A stretch of 13,398 nucleotides of DNA from an uncultured Oscillospiraceae bacterium (lineage in GTDB: Bacteria > Bacillota > Clostridia > Oscillospirales > Oscillospiraceae): positions 1 to 13,398 of the forward strand of contig CAJUPS010000086.1 in the NCBI GenBank assembly GCA_910588045.1, in the 5' to 3' direction. The notes beneath the pieces are model-generated. The model saw only the letters and a list, made by a program, of their open reading frames with translations, searched no databases and was not told where the DNA came from. A program made the translations under genes and the position numbers. Below, in pieces: positions 7,924 to 12,566 of the stretch; position 1 is the stretch's first letter, and each line of letters begins with the position of its first letter.

Positions 7924-8125
7924 AAAAACTTTGCGTATGCCCTACGGGCCTCTTGCTTTGGTGCATACTCCTATGGCGGGACTTCTGCGCGGGGGAATGC
8001 CTGCGGCGCGAAGCGTGCGCTTCGCGCGGTTTATAGGGGTCTATCGTCGGCCGCACGGCTCACGCCGCGCTGGGGGGCCCGCCTAGCGGACTTCTCTGAA
8101 AATTTGAGGGATTTTTTGTCAAAAG
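7924..8125. other. Structured non-coding gap after glgX
   Basis: No credible gene. It contains GTATGC/GCATAC arms at 7935-7940 and 7963-7968 and a perfect 10-bp hairpin, GCGCGAAGCG (8006-8015) with CGCTTCGCGC (8018-8027). Short stretches such as GCCTGCGG recall the repeat elements at 2.4 and 11.0 kb, but no terminal repeats or shared core were found, so I do not assign it to that family. Confidence 0.5.
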
Positions 8126-8168
8126 CCGGGCGCAACCGCCTATAGTTGCGCCCGGTTGGTTGATTTTT
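8126..8168 (+). terminator. Strong rho-independent terminator
   Basis: Perfect 11-bp stem CCGGGCGCAAC (8126-8136) with GTTGCGCCCGG (8145-8155), an 8-base loop and the tail TTGGTTGATTTTT. It ends transcription coming from glgX or the gap and insulates the HTH gene that follows. Confidence 0.8.
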
Positions 8169-8197
8169 GCACCGGAAACCGGTATCCTCAGTGCAAA
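8166..8197 (+). promoter_or_regulatory. Nested inverted repeats before the HTH gene
   Basis: TTTGCAC (8166-8172) and GTGCAAA (8191-8197) form a 7-bp inverted repeat; inside it ACCGG-AAA-CCGGT (8171-8183) is a second one. The site lies about 25 bases before the start codon and could be an operator for the encoded HTH protein or an mRNA structure. No clear -35/-10 pair was found, so its role is open. Confidence 0.4.
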
Positions 8198-8221
8198 TCT
8201 ATTCCCAAGGAGGACACCTCA

Positions 8222-9967
8222 ATGACCTATGGAACCATCATCAAACAGGCCCGGGAGGACCAACGGCTCACCCAGGAGCAGTTGGCGGAACAGTTGGACG
8301 TTTCCCGTCAGGCGGTCAGCAAGTGGGAGGCCGACCTCTCGCGGCCTACACGGGAAAAGCTGGACAGGCTCTCCGAGATTCTGGACATCCCAGCTGAGAC
8401 CTGGACGGCTATCGACGCGGAGGAGGAGGCCGCCCGCAGGCCCCCGGATACTTCACGGCCCTGGAAATTTGCTACGGCGGCGCTGGCGGCGGTGTGCCTG
8501 ATTCTGGCGGTCTGTCTGGCCGTCTCCCTCCGGGCAAAACCGGCCCCGGCACCGGAGGATCCGCCGCCGGAGGTGGACTTGCCCGTCGTCCCCGTTCCGG
8601 AGGAGGTGGAGGATGCCTACGCCGCTTTCCCGGATGCCCTGCCCCTCTCCGTCCGGCGGGATTTTGACTTCGGGGATTGGACCCTGGGGGAGTATGACCC
8701 GGCGGAGGTGCCCTACCTGGAGGATGGGGAGAAGGTCATGGAAAACGAGCTCTGGTGCGATTGGTTCCCGGACGGGACGCGGCTCAGTCTGGTAAAGGCA
8801 AGCTCCTACTGGGATCAGACCGCCGCCCGCGCCAACATCTACCTCTTATGGGCCCCGCCGGTGGAGACGACGGGCGGAGAGCTGGAATATCACATTCTCC
8901 TCCGCATCGGAGAGGATTATTTCGGGGAGGACTGCGGCGACCTGGAGGCCGGGCCCTTTGAAAATGTGCTGGGCTATGACGGATTTAAGATCACCATGTC
9001 CCATGCGGACAATTTTTACCGGGACAGCACCTATATCGCGCCGGGGCCCGATGGCGTGCCGCGTATGATGACCTCCTCCGGAGAAACCGGACACGAGGCT
9101 GACATAGACGACGACGGCGTGCTGGAGATCGTCAGCTTCAACCGGTATCTCCCCGGCTGGGAGATTATCGACACCACTGAGGGCGAGGAGGGCTCTTTCA
9201 CCTATGAGGTGGATTACAACAGCATCAACAAGGCGCTTCCCTTAGAAGTGATGTTCGATTTCAATCCGGAGCGGGGCGGCTTCCTTCTGGTGGACGGGGA
9301 CAACGCGGTGGTCAGCCGGTATGTGCTGCGGGACGGCGAGCTGGTCCGTTTACCGCCCACGGACTTCTCTGTGGCGGATTACCCGGATGTGGCGGGGACG
9401 AAGCTCACCTTTATCACTGATGACCGGGCGGGCAGTCTATCGGACAAAATCGACCCGGACGACATCCTCCCGTACACCCCAGACATCCGTATCACCCACC
9501 GGCAGCAGGCATACTTGGCCTTGCAGGAGCTGTATCATATAACGGGACTGAAGGTGGACGAGTGCTACTGCGCCGCCAGCGAGTTCGGAGTAAATTTTTC
9601 TCTCCTGCCGGACGGGTTCAATCAGAGGGGATTTTTCCATTTTGGTTTCAACACCCGATATGGCAGCTCGGACAATATCCCAAGTATTCATATCAGCTGG
9701 AAAGAGCTGGACAACGACTGGTCCCCGCTGTCCCTGGCGGAGGCGGACAAACCGGGAAGCGGGGTCGAGAAGGAGAACGCTTTACTGTGGTACTACGACC
9801 GGATGAAGATTTTCAGCACCGAATCGGTCTCCCGTGTGGAATTTGAGAACCTCTGGCTGGAGAACGGGGACCTCTATGTGAGCTACGACGGGATAAAGGA
9901 GACGGAGTACGGACCTGTCCTGACGAGCCTCACCGGCCCTTATCCGGATGGGGTAGTCAACCACTAG
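8222..9967 (+). CDS. Membrane-anchored HTH protein with large extracytoplasmic region
   Basis: Protein of 581 residues. Residues 5-58 are a Cro/CI-type (HTH_3) DNA-binding domain with LTQEQLAEQLDVSRQAVSKWE as its core. One hydrophobic segment, about 84-104, follows a short charged linker. Then comes a Pro-rich spacer (about 106-128) and some 450 residues likely outside the membrane. DIDDDGVLEIV in this part resembles a calcium-binding or FG-GAP-like loop. I do not recognise the outer domain. The arrangement suggests a one-component sensor that binds DNA from the membrane, like ToxR/CadC-style proteins but with a different HTH. The start at 8222 has AAGGAGG at 8208-8214; an in-frame TTG at 8156 lies inside the terminator and is rejected. 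The gene stands alone: terminator before it, unrelated antitoxin promoter nine bases after its stop. Confidence 0.78.
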   Translation: MTYGTIIKQAREDQRLTQEQLAEQLDVSRQAVSKWEADLSRPTREKLDRLSEILDIPAETWTAIDAEEEAARRPPDTSRPWKFATAALAAVCLILAVCLAVSLRAKPAPAPEDPPPEVDLPVVPVPEEVEDAYAAFPDALPLSVRRDFDFGDWTLGEYDPAEVPYLEDGEKVMENELWCDWFPDGTRLSLVKASSYWDQTAARANIYLLWAPPVETTGGELEYHILLRIGEDYFGEDCGDLEAGPFENVLGYDGFKITMSHADNFYRDSTYIAPGPDGVPRMMTSSGETGHEADIDDDGVLEIVSFNRYLPGWEIIDTTEGEEGSFTYEVDYNSINKALPLEVMFDFNPERGGFLLVDGDNAVVSRYVLRDGELVRLPPTDFSVADYPDVAGTKLTFITDDRAGSLSDKIDPDDILPYTPDIRITHRQQAYLALQELYHITGLKVDECYCAASEFGVNFSLLPDGFNQRGFFHFGFNTRYGSSDNIPSIHISWKELDNDWSPLSLAEADKPGSGVEKENALLWYYDRMKIFSTESVSRVEFENLWLENGDLYVSYDGIKETEYGPVLTSLTGPYPDGVVNH

Positions 9968-9975
9968 ACGGAGGC

Positions 9976-10004
9976 TTGACAAATCCATACCGGGAGGGTA
10001 TACT
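9976..10004 (+). promoter_or_regulatory. Promoter of the antitoxin RNA
   Basis: TTGACA (9976-9981) and TATACT (9999-10004) with 17 bases between them: nearly perfect sigma-A boxes. No open reading frame with an RBS follows on this strand, only a short segment ending in a terminator, which is what a small-RNA promoter looks like. Predicted transcript start is about 10011. Confidence 0.8.
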
Positions 10005-10010
10005 GAAACC

Positions 10011-10101
10011 AGAAAGGGCGCTGCCGGTAGACGGTTAGCCCCCCTACATTGCGATTGAAGTAACCGCCGGGTTGGGGAACCGAGGGCGGTTACTTCTTTT
10101 T
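10011..10101 (+). ncRNA. Predicted antisense antitoxin RNA of a type I module
   Basis: A transcript of about 90 nt bounded by a consensus promoter (9976-10004) and an intrinsic terminator with stem GAAGTAACCGCC (10057-10068) and GGCGGTTACTTC (10085-10096), an inner GGTT/AACC pair, and T-run 10097-10101. It runs toward the Hol-Tox-like gene on the other strand and is complementary to that gene's last codons, stop codon and 3' untranslated region. This tail-to-tail layout matches TxpA/RatA- and BsrG/SR4-type systems, in which the RNA pairs with the toxin mRNA 3' end. The 5' part (10018-10040) repeats a sequence in the toxin mRNA leader. RNA existence and ends are predicted, not seen. Confidence 0.72.
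10057..10101 (+). terminator. Terminator of the antitoxin RNA
   Basis: Perfect 12-bp stem followed by TTTTT. On the - strand the same hairpin lacks a U-run, so the toxin mRNA probably reads through it; the toxin stop codon lies inside the right arm. Confidence 0.8.
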
Positions 10102-10188
10102 GCCGTTATGTACCTGAAGAAACAGGCCGCAAATGCCAATGATAACGAGACAGAACTGGAAAAATTCTGAGTATGTCAACACAGGCAT
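10090..10188 (-). CDS. Hol-Tox-like small membrane toxin (type I toxin)
   Basis: A 32-codon gene: a short N-terminus (MPVLTYSEFFQF), one membrane-spanning stretch CLVIIGICGLFLQV and the basic tail HNGKKK. This is the plan of the putative holin-like toxin (Hol-Tox/TxpA-like) family, peptides that insert in the inner membrane and stop growth when unrepressed. AAAGGAGGGGG stands just before the ATG at 10188; AGGAGG is only three bases from that ATG but nine from the GTG at 10182, which would give a 30-residue peptide starting MLTYSEFF, so either start is possible. A promoter at 10292-10320 gives a leader of about 97 nt. The 3' end overlaps a convergent RNA. Family call is by eye; the arrangement strongly supports it. 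Confidence 0.8.
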   Translation of the reverse strand: MPVLTYSEFFQFCLVIIGICGLFLQVHNGKKK

Positions 10189-10291
10189 CCCCCTCCTTTC
10201 ATCGGAGAGGGAAAGAAGTCCCTCCCCGGGATGGAGAGGCTAACCGTCCACCGTTACTGGCAGCGCTGAAAGATGATTCTTTCCTGTGGTC

Positions 10292-10320
10292 AGCATAACA
10301 CAGATTTCGAGAGGATACAA
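10292..10320 (-). promoter_or_regulatory. Promoter of the toxin gene
   Basis: On the - strand TTGTAT (10315-10320) and TATGCT (10292-10297) are 17 bases apart, and TG stands one base before the -10 box (extended -10). Expected transcript start is near 10285, giving a long leader in which GAGGGA/TCCCTC and CTCC/GGAG pairings could hide the SD site. Confidence 0.6.
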
Positions 10321-10346
10321 CAGATAAATTGCTCTAAAGGAAAAAA

Positions 10347-10377
10347 CCGGACGCGCTGGCAGCGCGTCCGGCTTTTT
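10347..10377. terminator. Bidirectional terminator between toxin promoter and HTH gene
   Basis: Perfect 11-bp stem CCGGACGCGCT (10347-10357) with AGCGCGTCCGG (10361-10371) around GGC. T-runs lie on both sides (TTTTT on +, TTTTTT on -). On the - strand it directly follows the stop codon of the HTH gene, so that gene does not feed the toxin. Confidence 0.85.
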
Positions 10378-10598
10378 CATCGCTCCGGAAAGTCCATGCC
10401 CTTCGGCAGTCCAAGGACGTAATCGGCGGATACATTATAGAACTTGCAGAGCTTGATCAGGTCATCTATACCATACCGTGATACCCGCAATTCATATTTT
10501 GAGACGGCAGCCTGCTCACACCCCAAAACGGCCGCCACCTCCTTCTGCACAATGTCCCGGTCTTGACGGAGCGCTGTGAGACGATCAACATAATCCAT
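10377..10598 (-). CDS. Small Cro/CI-type HTH regulator
   Basis: A 73-residue protein that is essentially one HTH_3 domain: QKEVAAVLGCEQAAVSKYELR holds the helix-turn-helix and YNVSADYVLGL is the usual end of phage-repressor-like domains. It would bind DNA as a dimer. AGGTGA at 10605-10610 precedes the ATG at 10598. It is divergent from the ribbon-helix-helix gene at 10709, with 110 bases between the starts, and the two share the mirror-image sequence CGAGGTGAA at their ribosome-binding sites. The likely role is control of this promoter region; such pairs occur in prophage and integrative-element switches, but no integrase is in the window. Confidence 0.82.
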   Translation of the reverse strand: MDYVDRLTALRQDRDIVQKEVAAVLGCEQAAVSKYELRVSRYGIDDLIKLCKFYNVSADYVLGLPKGMDFPER

Positions 10599-10628
10599 AA
10601 GATTTCACCTCGTGGTCATCATAAATAT

Positions 10629-10671
10629 TCCGAATCCGACTATTTACATTTAATCTGTTTCGGAGTATGAT
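10629..10671 (+). promoter_or_regulatory. Promoter and half-site pair between the two small regulators
   Basis: TTTACA (10643-10648) and TATGAT (10666-10671), 17 bases apart, form a + strand promoter for the ribbon-helix-helix gene. TCCGAA (10629-10634) and TTCGGA (10659-10664) are inverted half sites 30 bp apart centre to centre, about three helical turns; one lies in the promoter spacer and the other upstream of -35. The HTH gene's own promoter is less clear (TATGAT near 10617-10622 with a poor -35). Confidence 0.55.
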
Positions 10672-10708
10672 TAGTCTGATATAGATTATTTGTCGAGGTG
10701 AATACATT

Positions 10709-10909
10709 ATGCAAGGCCATTATACTAAATCAAAAGTTCTTTCTGTTTCCATTCCGGAGGCTGCGCATGAACAGCTGCAAAAAATAGCTACGGAGACAGG
10801 GCGGACGGTCCCTGGATACATACGGTATTTGATTACGCAGGAATTTCAACGCTTAGGGCTGCCACTATATACCATTATCAGCCCAAAAGAATCCCGGACG
10901 GACCGGTGA
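10709..10909 (+). CDS. Ribbon-helix-helix (Arc/CopG-type) DNA-binding protein
   Basis: A 66-residue protein. SKVLSVSIPEAAHEQLQKIA is the beta strand and first helix of a ribbon-helix-helix fold, and TGRTVPGYIRYLITQEF the turn and second helix, with the typical T-x-P-x-Y-I-R pattern. It would bind operator DNA as a dimer or tetramer. GAGGTG at 10695-10700 precedes the ATG. It is divergent from a Cro/CI-type gene. No toxin-like gene follows it, so it is not an obvious antitoxin. The last six codons and the stop lie within a 16-bp hairpin. Confidence 0.82.
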   Translation: MQGHYTKSKVLSVSIPEAAHEQLQKIATETGRTVPGYIRYLITQEFQRLGLPLYTIISPKESRTDR

Positions 10910-10926
10910 GCGGTCCGTCCGGGATT
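10890..10926 (+). terminator. Long hairpin at the end of the RHH gene
   Basis: Perfect 16-bp stem AATCCCGGACGGACCG (10890-10905) with CGGTCCGTCCGGGATT (10911-10926) and a five-base loop; the TGA stop at 10907-10909 sits in the loop. There is no U-run on the + strand (CCCTGCG follows), so it may act as a 3'-end barrier rather than a classical terminator. Confidence 0.6.
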
Positions 10927-10933
10927 CCCTGCG

Positions 10934-11125
10934 TGTCAAAAAACTATGAAGGGATTCTCTCCTTGTGTGGGGGGAGCTCGAGGGGGGCGAAGCCCGCCCC
11001 GAATGTAATCATCCGCCCCCGTGGGCTGGCCTATGGCCAGCCTTAGCGCTAAAAGCGCCGCTTTGCGGCGCTTCACGGAAAAGCCTGCACAGCAGGCGTT
11101 CCGCAAGCGAAGCGAGGACTTTTGC
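10934..11125. mobile_element. MITE-like structured repeat element, copy B (right end decayed)
   Basis: Starts with TGTCAAAAAA (10934-10943), identical to the terminal repeat of copy A, and contains the same core at 11019-11079. Toward the right, GCGAGGACTTTTGC resembles the right end of copy A, but the terminal TTTTTTGACA is not present, so the right boundary is approximate and the copy looks truncated or diverged. It fills the gap between the RHH gene and the zinc-finger gene, and no credible gene lies in it. Confidence 0.5.
11019..11079. repeat. Conserved three-stem core of the repeat, copy B
   Basis: Outer arms CCGTG and CACGG, first hairpin GGCTGGCC-TAT-GGCCAGCC, palindrome TTAGCGCTAA, second hairpin AAGCGCCGC-TTT-GCGGCGCTT (perfect). 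The first hairpin differs from copy A on both arms yet stays paired. Confidence 0.75.
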
Positions 11126-11166
11126 GCAGGCACAGCCGGAGCAAAAGTATCGGCGGCATTGGAGGG

Positions 11167-11397
11167 TCATGCGGCATTTCGGAAATCTACAACTGCAATC
11201 TCCGTCAGCATATTTTTTAGTTTGCCTATAATTTCCTCAATTTTTTGAAATGTTACGCCGTCAATATACTCCTCTCCGCACTGCCTGCATCGAAGACAGG
11301 GAACATTTTTGATGATGATATAGCATCCGTCGCAGGATGTCATATAAACTGTCGTCCCGGGGTCCGCAGCGCTGTCTTTGCACAAAAGGCACTTCAT
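11167..11397 (-). CDS. YgiT-type zinc-finger protein, probable antitoxin
   Basis: A 76-residue protein with MKCLLC at the start and CRQCGEEYIDG at 37-47: C3, C6, C37 and C40 form the YgiT/MqsA-type zinc finger. Three more cysteines (22, 25, 34) are present. Unlike MqsA it ends soon after the finger and a short helix (TFQKIEEIIGKL), with no C-terminal HTH domain, so DNA binding is unlikely or uses another surface. The ATG at 11397 has AAGGAGCAGG upstream and overlaps the stop of the DUF4258 gene as ATGA, so the pair is translationally coupled. It most likely neutralises the upstream protein. A longer in-frame start at 11436 lies inside the partner gene and lacks an RBS. Confidence 0.78.
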   Translation of the reverse strand: MKCLLCKDSAADPGTTVYMTSCDGCYIIIKNVPCLRCRQCGEEYIDGVTFQKIEEIIGKLKNMLTEIAVVDFRNAA

Positions 11398-11717
11398 TCC
11401 ACCTGCTCCTTCCTTGTTCTCCAATCGTTCTCCCACTGTTCAGGGGAGGGATAATATGCTGTAATAATCCACAGCTGCTCTCCGTTTGAACCAATCACCG
11501 CATGGAGCGGCCTCTTTTTACTGCAACTTCCCAAAATCAGGCAGCTTGGGTAGGGATAATCATCCGGATACTGCTCGATGATCTCTCCCGACATGATGCA
11601 GTGAAGAACATCATTAGAGCGTATCCCGCGCTGCTCCAGCCGTTTAACAGCATGGAGGGTGATGACGATTTTCTCCAGTGTACATAGCTTTTGCAGTTCC
11701 TCCAGAGATAATTCCAA
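11394..11717 (-). CDS. DUF4258 protein, probable toxin of a type II module
   Basis: A 107-residue protein matching the DUF4258 pattern: ITLHAVKRLEQRGI (HA..R...RGI), a middle G-x-I-I-E-x-Y-P-D-D-x-P segment, PLHAVIG and the end WIITAYYPSPEQWENDWRTR. DUF4258 proteins often stand before YgiT-type zinc-finger genes and are suspected RNase-like toxins with a small alpha/beta fold; the activity is not proven to my knowledge. GGGAGG at 11727-11732 is eight bases before the TTG at 11717; the GTG at 11726 overlaps that site and cannot use it, so I choose TTG. Transcribed from its own strong promoter at 11745-11773. A rare start codon would hold toxin synthesis down (inference). Confidence 0.75.
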   Translation of the reverse strand: MELSLEELQKLCTLEKIVITLHAVKRLEQRGIRSNDVLHCIMSGEIIEQYPDDYPYPSCLILGSCSKKRPLHAVIGSNGEQLWIITAYYPSPEQWENDWRTRKEQVE

Positions 11718-11744
11718 GGTCCGCACCTCCCTCTGTCTGCCTCA

Positions 11745-11773
11745 AATATACCATCTACCGGCGGCGATGTCAA
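11745..11773 (-). promoter_or_regulatory. Promoter of the DUF4258/YgiT operon
   Basis: On the - strand TTGACA (11768-11773) and TATATT (11745-11750) with a 17-base spacer, near consensus. The -35 box is 11 bases after the stop of the acetyltransferase gene, so the module has independent expression even though the upstream gene points the same way. Confidence 0.8.
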
Positions 11774-11783
11774 CCGCTGGGCC

Positions 11784-12278
11784 TTATCGGAACCAGTAGT
11801 ACGCTCGCTTCTCCGTCTCACGGCGGAGCTCGCCGCCGTTGGTCTCCGCTACACGGCGGGAGGCGGTGTTGTCGGGGTAGACTGTCACCAGGATCTCTTC
11901 GGTGATGCCTATGCGGCGGGCCTCCTCCAGCATCAGACGCAGAAGCGCCTTTCCATAGCCCTTCCCGTGCTGGTCGGAGGCGACGGCATAACCGATGTGG
12001 CCTCCCGCCTCCCGGAGCGCGTCCGTGAGGCGGTGGCGCAGATTGCCCATGCCCACGGGGACGCCATCCGCCATGAGCCAGAAGGTGCTAGCGGGAACCA
12101 TCCAGTCCTCCAGGCCAATCCCCCGGGCTATATGAACCTTTTTCTCCAGCCATGCGGGAAATGCGGCATAATCCATCTGGTATGCAGAATTTAGAAAGCC
12201 GTTTTCCGGCGGAATGCACTGGAGCATGTCGTAGAACTCCCTGCCGTCGGTCAGGGATAGGGGCTGTAAGTATAGCAT
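11784..12278 (-). CDS. GNAT-family N-acetyltransferase
   Basis: A 164-residue acetyltransferase that transfers acetyl from acetyl-CoA to an amine of unknown identity. The CoA-binding motif A is clear in DQHGKGYGKALLRLMLEEAR (Q-x-x-G-x-G) and motif B in VTVYPDNTASRRVAETNGGE (N-x-x-S-x-x-x-x-E-x-x-G). The N-terminal third resembles GNAT proteins that act on small molecules. AGGAGG is seven bases before the ATG at 12278 but only one base before the ATG at 12284, so the former is the better start. An earlier in-frame start at 12440 would include hairpin DNA and is rejected. A GC-rich hairpin lies in its leader. Confidence 0.88.
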   Translation of the reverse strand: MLYLQPLSLTDGREFYDMLQCIPPENGFLNSAYQMDYAAFPAWLEKKVHIARGIGLEDWMVPASTFWLMADGVPVGMGNLRHRLTDALREAGGHIGYAVASDQHGKGYGKALLRLMLEEARRIGITEEILVTVYPDNTASRRVAETNGGELRRETEKRAYYWFR

Positions 12279-12298
12279 TTTCATTCCTCCTAAACAGA

Positions 12299-12329
12299 AA
12301 CCGGGCGGGTATCGACACCCCGCCCGGTT
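12299..12329. terminator. GC-rich hairpin in the leader of the acetyltransferase gene
   Basis: Perfect 11-bp stem AACCGGGCGGG (12299-12309) with CCCGCCCGGTT (12319-12329), nine-base loop. On the - strand the tail is TCTGTTTAGG and on the + strand ATAGATTTTC, both modest U content. It may be an attenuator or the end of an upstream transcript. Confidence 0.5.
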
Positions 12330-12477
12330 ATAGATTTTCAAAGCACGCGCCACAGGGCAGCGTAAGCGTCTCAATAGCGCGAAAGGATAGACGCACGATC
12401 CGGCATCGGCCCAAAGCACCCCGCAGGACAACCAGTCCAACAGGTCGCAGCGTAAATAATCAAAACATCAGGGGATT
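12330..12477. other. Non-coding gap between acetyltransferase and pnp
   Basis: No gene with an RBS was found. The only clear structure is GCGTCT (12366-12371) with AGACGC (12389-12394). I checked both strands for tRNA arms and known riboswitch landmarks and recognised none. The sequence is GC-rich and could be another dispersed repeat, but there is no second copy in this window. Confidence 0.4.
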
Positions 12478-12503
12478 CTCAAGGGGACCAAGGTCCCCTT
12501 GAG
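12478..12503 (-). terminator. Long perfect hairpin downstream of pnp
   Basis: CTCAAGGGGACC (12478-12489) and GGTCCCCTTGAG (12492-12503) pair over 12 bp with a two-base loop. No U-run follows on the - strand (GAATCCCC), so it may protect or stall rather than terminate. Confidence 0.5.
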
Positions 12504-12507
12504 GGCA

Positions 12508-12539
12508 CTTTTGGTACTTTTCCTGCAAGGGAAAAGTAC
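12508..12539 (-). repeat. Gene-end hairpin repeat, copy 2
   Basis: On the - strand GTACTTTTCC and GGAAAAGTAC (12530-12539 and 12514-12523) form a perfect 10-bp stem followed by CAAAAG, matching the layout after glgX. It starts 27 bases after the pnp stop. The third pair of the stem is A-T here where copy 1 has T-A, a compensating change. Confidence 0.7.
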
Positions 12540-12566
12540 GTCCCCACCGCCGTCGAGGCGGTAAGA

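Larger units (their letters stand above)
10018..10266. repeat. Inverted repeat joining antitoxin 5' end and toxin leader
   Basis: 10018-10040 (+ strand) and 10238-10266 (- strand) read the same: GCGCTGCC, A or G, GTA, then GACGGTTAGCC, with six extra bases only in the second arm. Apart from those six bases, 22 of 23 positions agree. The arms lie in the 5' part of the predicted antitoxin RNA and in the predicted 5' leader of the toxin mRNA. Confidence 0.8.

Noticed and set aside
7924..8125. Third copy of the TGTCAAAAAA element
   Set aside because: Only scattered short similarities; TTTTTTGTCA near 8111 is not the terminal repeat and the 60-nt core is absent.
7900..8145. 81-codon frame after glgX
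   Set aside because: Begins inside the gene-end hairpin and ends inside the terminator; composition unlike a protein.
10936..11248. Short frames on both strands in repeat copy B
   Set aside because: Same repeat-derived peptide fragments as in copy A; overlap hairpins; no RBS.
12330..12477. Possible tRNA or riboswitch
   Set aside because: No T-loop GTTCGA-like motif, acceptor pairing or known aptamer landmark on either strand.
12152..12502. 116-codon + strand frame before pnp's end
   Set aside because: Overlaps the acetyltransferase start and three hairpins; no RBS and no recognisable features.
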